A stretch of 64,000 nt of DNA from Bacteriovoracaceae bacterium (lineage in GTDB: Bacteria > Bdellovibrionota > Bacteriovoracia > Bacteriovoracales > Bacteriovoracaceae): contig JABFRR010000001.1 of assembly GCA_013141065.1 (NCBI GenBank), forward strand, positions 124,001 through 188,000, in the 5' to 3' direction. The position numbers were made by a program, and so were the translations under genes. Below the pieces are notes generated by a model. The model did not search any database. It was given only the letters and a program-made list of their open reading frames with translations, and was not told where the DNA came from. Position 1 is the stretch's first letter. The number at the start of each line of letters is the position of its first letter. Shown here one piece after another: positions 63,671-64,000 of this stretch.

Positions 63671-63937
63671 ATGACAGGAAGTTTAATAATGATATTAGGT
63701 TTTATATCAATGAGTTTAATTGCTTTTGGTTTTGATCGTGTTCTCAACGATCAAATGAAGCGTTTTTCTTTAATACTTTCAATCTCAGTCATAACTCTTT
63801 TTTTGTACCAAGCAACCTTTGTGATTAATTTTCACGCTGTTCAGTGGGGCGTTATTTTCGTAGCAGTTCTAGTCGCAATGATGAACTTAATAAAATCCAA
63901 GGAACGATCAATCCTGGATTTCTTAAAACGTAATTAA
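63671..63937 (+). CDS. Small membrane protein (DUF2304-like)
   Basis: An 88-residue protein with three membrane helices (residues 5-25, 32-52, 57-75) and a basic C-terminal tail. Small three-helix proteins of this kind often sit beside glycosyltransferases. The family assignment is uncertain. The remaining 63 bases to the window end show no further gene. Confidence 0.5.
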   Translation: MTGSLIMILGFISMSLIAFGFDRVLNDQMKRFSLILSISVITLFLYQATFVINFHAVQWGVIFVAVLVAMMNLIKSKERSILDFLKRN

Positions 63938-64000
63938 TTATTTTTTATAAGCTCGATAATATGGTTTTTCATTTGCTTAAAGGCAAGGCTTCATAATTGG

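Overview
The window is AT-rich DNA from a Gram-negative bacterium: it has lipobox lipoproteins, a periplasmic-type lytic transglycosylase and a long O-antigen/capsule locus with Wzx- and Wzy-type proteins. TTG and GTG starts are common. My best guess at the group is Bdellovibrionota (Bacteriovorax-like), but this is an overall impression and no marker gene proves it.

Layout. (1) 1-7360 holds ordinary chromosomal genes: the 5' end of a metF-like gene, a LacX-like aldose epimerase with a UPF0489 gene, a coiled-coil protein built from nine 11-residue repeats, a papain-family protease, and a divergent pair of a solute-binding protein and a hybrid histidine kinase. (2) 7365-42735 is a cassette array. 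About 26 copies of a 19-bp sequence, R (consensus ACCCTAAGTCTGCTGGCAC), punctuate it. In the better-preserved copies R is the end of an 80-100 bp composite: a 27-bp perfect hairpin (arms GAAATTGACG/CGTCAATTTC), a pyrimidine tract, a TTACGCAC block, then R. Between successive R copies lies one gene or one two-gene module: HigBA-like (x2 plus two other XRE pairs), DUF4160/DUF2442 (four related modules plus a DUF4160/CopG-like pair), HicAB, MNT/HEPN (x2), HipBA, AbiE-like, Fic, an AAA/DUF4143 ATPase, a lytic transglycosylase with a lipoprotein partner, a lipoprotein toxin with an immunity candidate, and two broken copies of a GDP-mannose dehydratase gene. Most toxin-antitoxin operons read on the minus strand with their stop codons within a few bases of R, and two end inside R. 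(3) 42751-64000 is a polysaccharide locus. A tight plus-strand operon (48003-60207) has genes for GDP-mannose to GDP-fucose and GDP-rhamnose-type sugars, glycosyltransferases, methyltransferases, a flippase and a B12/radical-SAM enzyme. Around it are eroded genes: a membrane glycosyltransferase and an acyltransferase split by an IS630-like element.

Mobile elements are frequent: a RAYT transposase, an ISAs1-type element with a 9-bp target duplication, a three-gene IS66 element with an 8-bp target duplication, two near-identical inverted copies of a single-gene IS66-like element, and IS630. The array segment between the two inverted copies (24423-28587) has its R sites reversed relative to the rest, as expected if recombination between the copies flipped it.

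How it fits together. The array behaves like a sedentary chromosomal integron: one-way, self-promoted TA cassettes, each followed by a recombination-site-like repeat. The repeat does not match the attC core rules (no RYYYAAC/GTTRRRY pair) and no intact integrase is present. Two non-overlapping, decayed tyrosine-recombinase fragments lie at 36804-37124 (inside the array) and 45536-45785 (just beyond it). I regard the array as the probable undescribed system here. Its mobility mechanism is not visible in this window.
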